A DNA stretch of 6,942 bases, from contig JAUVQD010000074.1 of NCBI GenBank assembly GCA_030598355.1, positions 1 through 6,942 of the forward strand. Reading direction: 5' to 3'. The position numbers and the translations under genes are program-made. The DNA comes from Actinomycetes bacterium. GTDB taxonomy: Bacteria; Actinomycetota; Aquicultoria; CAJVYJ01; JAUVQD01. Positions 5,225 to 6,942 of the stretch are shown one piece after another. Every line of letters starts with the position of its first letter. Within the stretch, counting starts at the first letter, position 1. The notes beneath the pieces were generated by a model, which was not told where the DNA came from, did no database searches, and was given only the letters and a program-made list of their open reading frames with translations.

Positions 5225-6775
5225 TCATTTGTTGGCAATCAACGGAGATTGTTCGAGCAAATTCTGTATTTTATCTGACTCAGCCTCGCATCGACTGGCA
5301 AACTCCTTCTCAAGCGCGGACAAGCTTGTCTCTAACTCTTGGCCGACCTCAAAGATATCGACCCCTTTATTTAGCACTTCAAAGACTACTTTGTAAAAAT
5401 TATGCAACTTGGCCTCAATCTCGGCGAGGTTGGGCGTAGAAGACGGCAACACCCCAATTTTTGCTCCTTGGAGCATCTGCTGGCCCATTCGGACAGCGCC
5501 AAAATCTCTCTGCCTAAATAAGCGGGATCGCAAGAACTCGAAGAACTCGCCGACACCATCATTGGCATACTTGGCCGTATACTTAAATGGTGAGCCGGTC
5601 ACCAATCCGTCGGCTATCAGTTTTTCTATCAAGGGCTCCCCCGGGAAAAGGCCCAAATCACTAAGGATTTCAGGCCCGAGACCCGTTTGCTTCAGGAAAT
5701 TCAAATCCTCTCGAATATTTGAGAATTTGGTATACGGATTAAACATTATGAACCCGGCCTCGACAGAGATATCCAGTTTGTCGAGAATCTCGACGGCACG
5801 GCGATTTGTCTCGACATCTGTTCTTTTATTCAGAAGACGCAGAGTCTCTTCGTTACCGCTTTCTATTCCGAGAAATACCATCCTCAAACCGGCTTTTCGT
5901 AGTTCACGAAAGAGTTCCTCGTCAACCTGGTCGGCCCGGCAGGACGTGCCGATAAAATATCCTTTTCTTCTCCGCCCCAAGGCTTCGGCAAATTCAAATG
6001 CCTGCTCACGCCCTATCTTCCCAGGCCCTATAAACGTATCGTCAATCAATAAAACAAATTCGAGCGGCCATATCTTTCTGACGGCGTCGATCTCGTCAAG
6101 CACATCTTCCGGATCTCGATTACGCCACACTCGCCCTTTAAAGCTCCGATAAAAAGTTGCTATGCTGCAGAAAGAGCAGTCGCAGTGACAACCCCGGCTG
6201 CTGGCGACGACCAGCTGATCAAAGGCGGGAGGCTTTGTTGAATAGACGTCTCTGGCCGGCCAGGCGAGAGCATTTATATCACGAATCAAGGGTCGTGTCG
6301 GATTAGTTACTATTTCTTCTGCTTCTTTAAAAACCAGGCCGTCCACTGTTCGCCAGTCAAGTCCGCTTTTTATCTTTTCCGCCAGCTCGGTTAAGGTGAA
6401 TTCACCTTCGCCACGAACGACCGAGTCAACACAATCATACTCATTTAATATCTCCCGGTAAGTGAAGGTGGCAGGGTGGCCACCAATTGTAATATGGGCT
6501 TCAAGTCCTGCTGCCCTAAGCGACTTCAACCATTCCAGGGTCGGCCTCAGATTGTCTTGAAAAAGTACCGATACACCCAGAACATCGAAAGAACGTCCCG
6601 TTACTTCTTTGGTTAGACCATCAAAATCCAGCCCCTCGGTGGGCGCGTTGATAATGTCGGCTGAAAATCCGCTCCGGCGAAGCTCCGCAGCCAGATAACC
6701 CAGCCCCAAGTGCTCCATGGCTTGCCTTAGATGCCTTGGTGGAGGCGGATTTATGAGTAGTACATCGACCATCAT
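5225..6775 (-). CDS. Radical SAM protein with N-terminal cobalamin-binding-type domain
   Basis: A 516-residue enzyme; substrate unknown. Residues 1-160 form a B12-binding-type Rossmann domain (VDVLLINPPPP at 3-13, LGLGYLAAELRRSGF at 23-37, ITIGGHPATF at 95-104, VVRGEGE at 119-125). The cobalamin-ligating DxHxxG signature is not seen, which is common in this superfamily, so cofactor binding is uncertain. The radical SAM domain begins with SSRGCHCDCSFCSI (192-204). Cys196, Cys200 and Cys203 give the CX3CX2C motif for the [4Fe-4S] cluster, and Cys198 is an extra cysteine inside the loop. FLGIESGNEETL (301-312) is the usual conserved strand. The C-terminal third has no recognised domain and ends in a charged helical stretch (about 450-508). 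Two ATGs stand in tandem: AAAGGA (6784-6779) is 3 bases before the ATG at 6775 and 6 before that at 6772, so 6772 may be the true start. Related proteins act in pigment, antibiotic, tRNA or lipid modification; nothing here chooses among these. Confidence 0.9.
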   Translation of the reverse strand: MMVDVLLINPPPPRHLRQAMEHLGLGYLAAELRRSGFSADIINAPTEGLDFDGLTKEVTGRSFDVLGVSVLFQDNLRPTLEWLKSLRAAGLEAHITIGGHPATFTYREILNEYDCVDSVVRGEGEFTLTELAEKIKSGLDWRTVDGLVFKEAEEIVTNPTRPLIRDINALAWPARDVYSTKPPAFDQLVVASSRGCHCDCSFCSIATFYRSFKGRVWRNRDPEDVLDEIDAVRKIWPLEFVLLIDDTFIGPGKIGREQAFEFAEALGRRRKGYFIGTSCRADQVDEELFRELRKAGLRMVFLGIESGNEETLRLLNKRTDVETNRRAVEILDKLDISVEAGFIMFNPYTKFSNIREDLNFLKQTGLGPEILSDLGLFPGEPLIEKLIADGLVTGSPFKYTAKYANDGVGEFFEFLRSRLFRQRDFGAVRMGQQMLQGAKIGVLPSSTPNLAEIEAKLHNFYKVVFEVLNKGVDIFEVGQELETSLSALEKEFASRCEAESDKIQNLLEQSPLIANK

Positions 6776-6942
6776 TATTCCTTTGCAGTAGATCGCCGAA
6801 CAACTTTTGTTGAAATCTTGAAAAGAACGGTTAACCGATGATTCGAGCCAGAATTTTCTAAGCTAGCGCTAGCTTTTCAAACTATAGTCCGTTTGTCAAG
6901 TACTTGCGTAACACTGAGTGACAGCGGCAAATTATCTTCTTC
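6776..6942 (-). promoter_or_regulatory. Upstream region of the radical SAM gene with several palindromes
   Basis: No gene is seen in these 167 bp. On the minus strand there are TTGACA (a perfect -35 hexamer, in CTTGACAAACG) and a TATAGT -10-like hexamer only seven bases further on, too close to be one standard promoter. Three perfect palindromes are present: CAAGTACTTG (6897-6906) overlapping the TTGACA, the 16-bp element at 6860-6875, and CGGTTAACCG (6828-6837) in the likely leader. AAAGGA precedes the start codons. The region looks regulatory, but I cannot place the transcription start. Confidence 0.4.
6860..6875. repeat. 16-bp perfect palindrome, likely operator
   Basis: AAGCTAGCGCTAGCTT equals its own reverse complement. 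It lies about 85 bp upstream of the radical SAM start, just downstream of a TATAGT hexamer. Its half-site AAGCTAG/CTAGCTT is the same as the arms of the inverted repeat flanking the ccmC-like promoter, and GCTAGCTTA occurs on the minus strand at both places. Confidence 0.5.

Noticed and set aside
5409..6152. Plus-strand open frame of 247 residues opposite the radical SAM gene
   Set aside because: It is a mirror of the radical SAM coding frame, rich in Ser/Arg/Pro, with no recognisable domain or ribosome binding site.
6882..6896. TTGACA and TATAGT on the minus strand as one promoter
   Set aside because: The hexamers are only seven bases apart, far short of the 16-18 needed, so they cannot work as a standard -35/-10 pair.

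Overview
The window (6,942 bp, mid-GC) reads as ordinary chromosomal DNA from a Gram-positive-type bacterium. The best lineage clue is a veg-ispE gene pair on the minus strand, an order known from Bacillus subtilis and other Firmicutes and possibly present in related deep-branching groups. I cannot assign a genus. No transposase, phage gene, CRISPR array, tRNA or rRNA is visible.

Layout. Six of the seven genes are on the minus strand. Read in their direction of transcription, from the right end: a cobalamin-binding-domain radical SAM enzyme (6775-5225); a DUF72/YecE-type protein (3314-2415); an MscS-type mechanosensitive channel (2358-1477); a CcmC-like haem-handling membrane protein (1385-774); Veg (651-355); and the first 113 codons of IspE, cut by the left edge. 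One plus-strand gene, a secreted and membrane-anchored DUF2207 protein with a polyglycine tail (3389-5206), sits between the radical SAM gene and the DUF72 gene. It is convergent with the former (17-18 bp gap) and divergent from the latter (74 bp gap).

How the genes fit together. DUF72 and mscS are 56 bp apart with no terminator and may be one transcript. The ccmC-like gene has its own good promoter, so it looks separately controlled. veg has a strong ribosome binding site and a plausible promoter, and ispE follows 15 bp after it, so veg-ispE is probably co-transcribed. The remaining genes (channel, haem protein, DUF72, DUF2207, radical SAM) do not form an obvious pathway.

I did not find a convincing new system. 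The most interesting non-coding signal is a shared GCTAGC-centred palindromic element. It occurs as a split inverted repeat around the ccmC-like promoter and as a 16-bp perfect palindrome upstream of the radical SAM gene, which hints at a common regulator. The most interesting protein features are the altered tryptophan-rich motif in the CcmC-like protein and the extra cysteine inside the radical SAM cluster motif.
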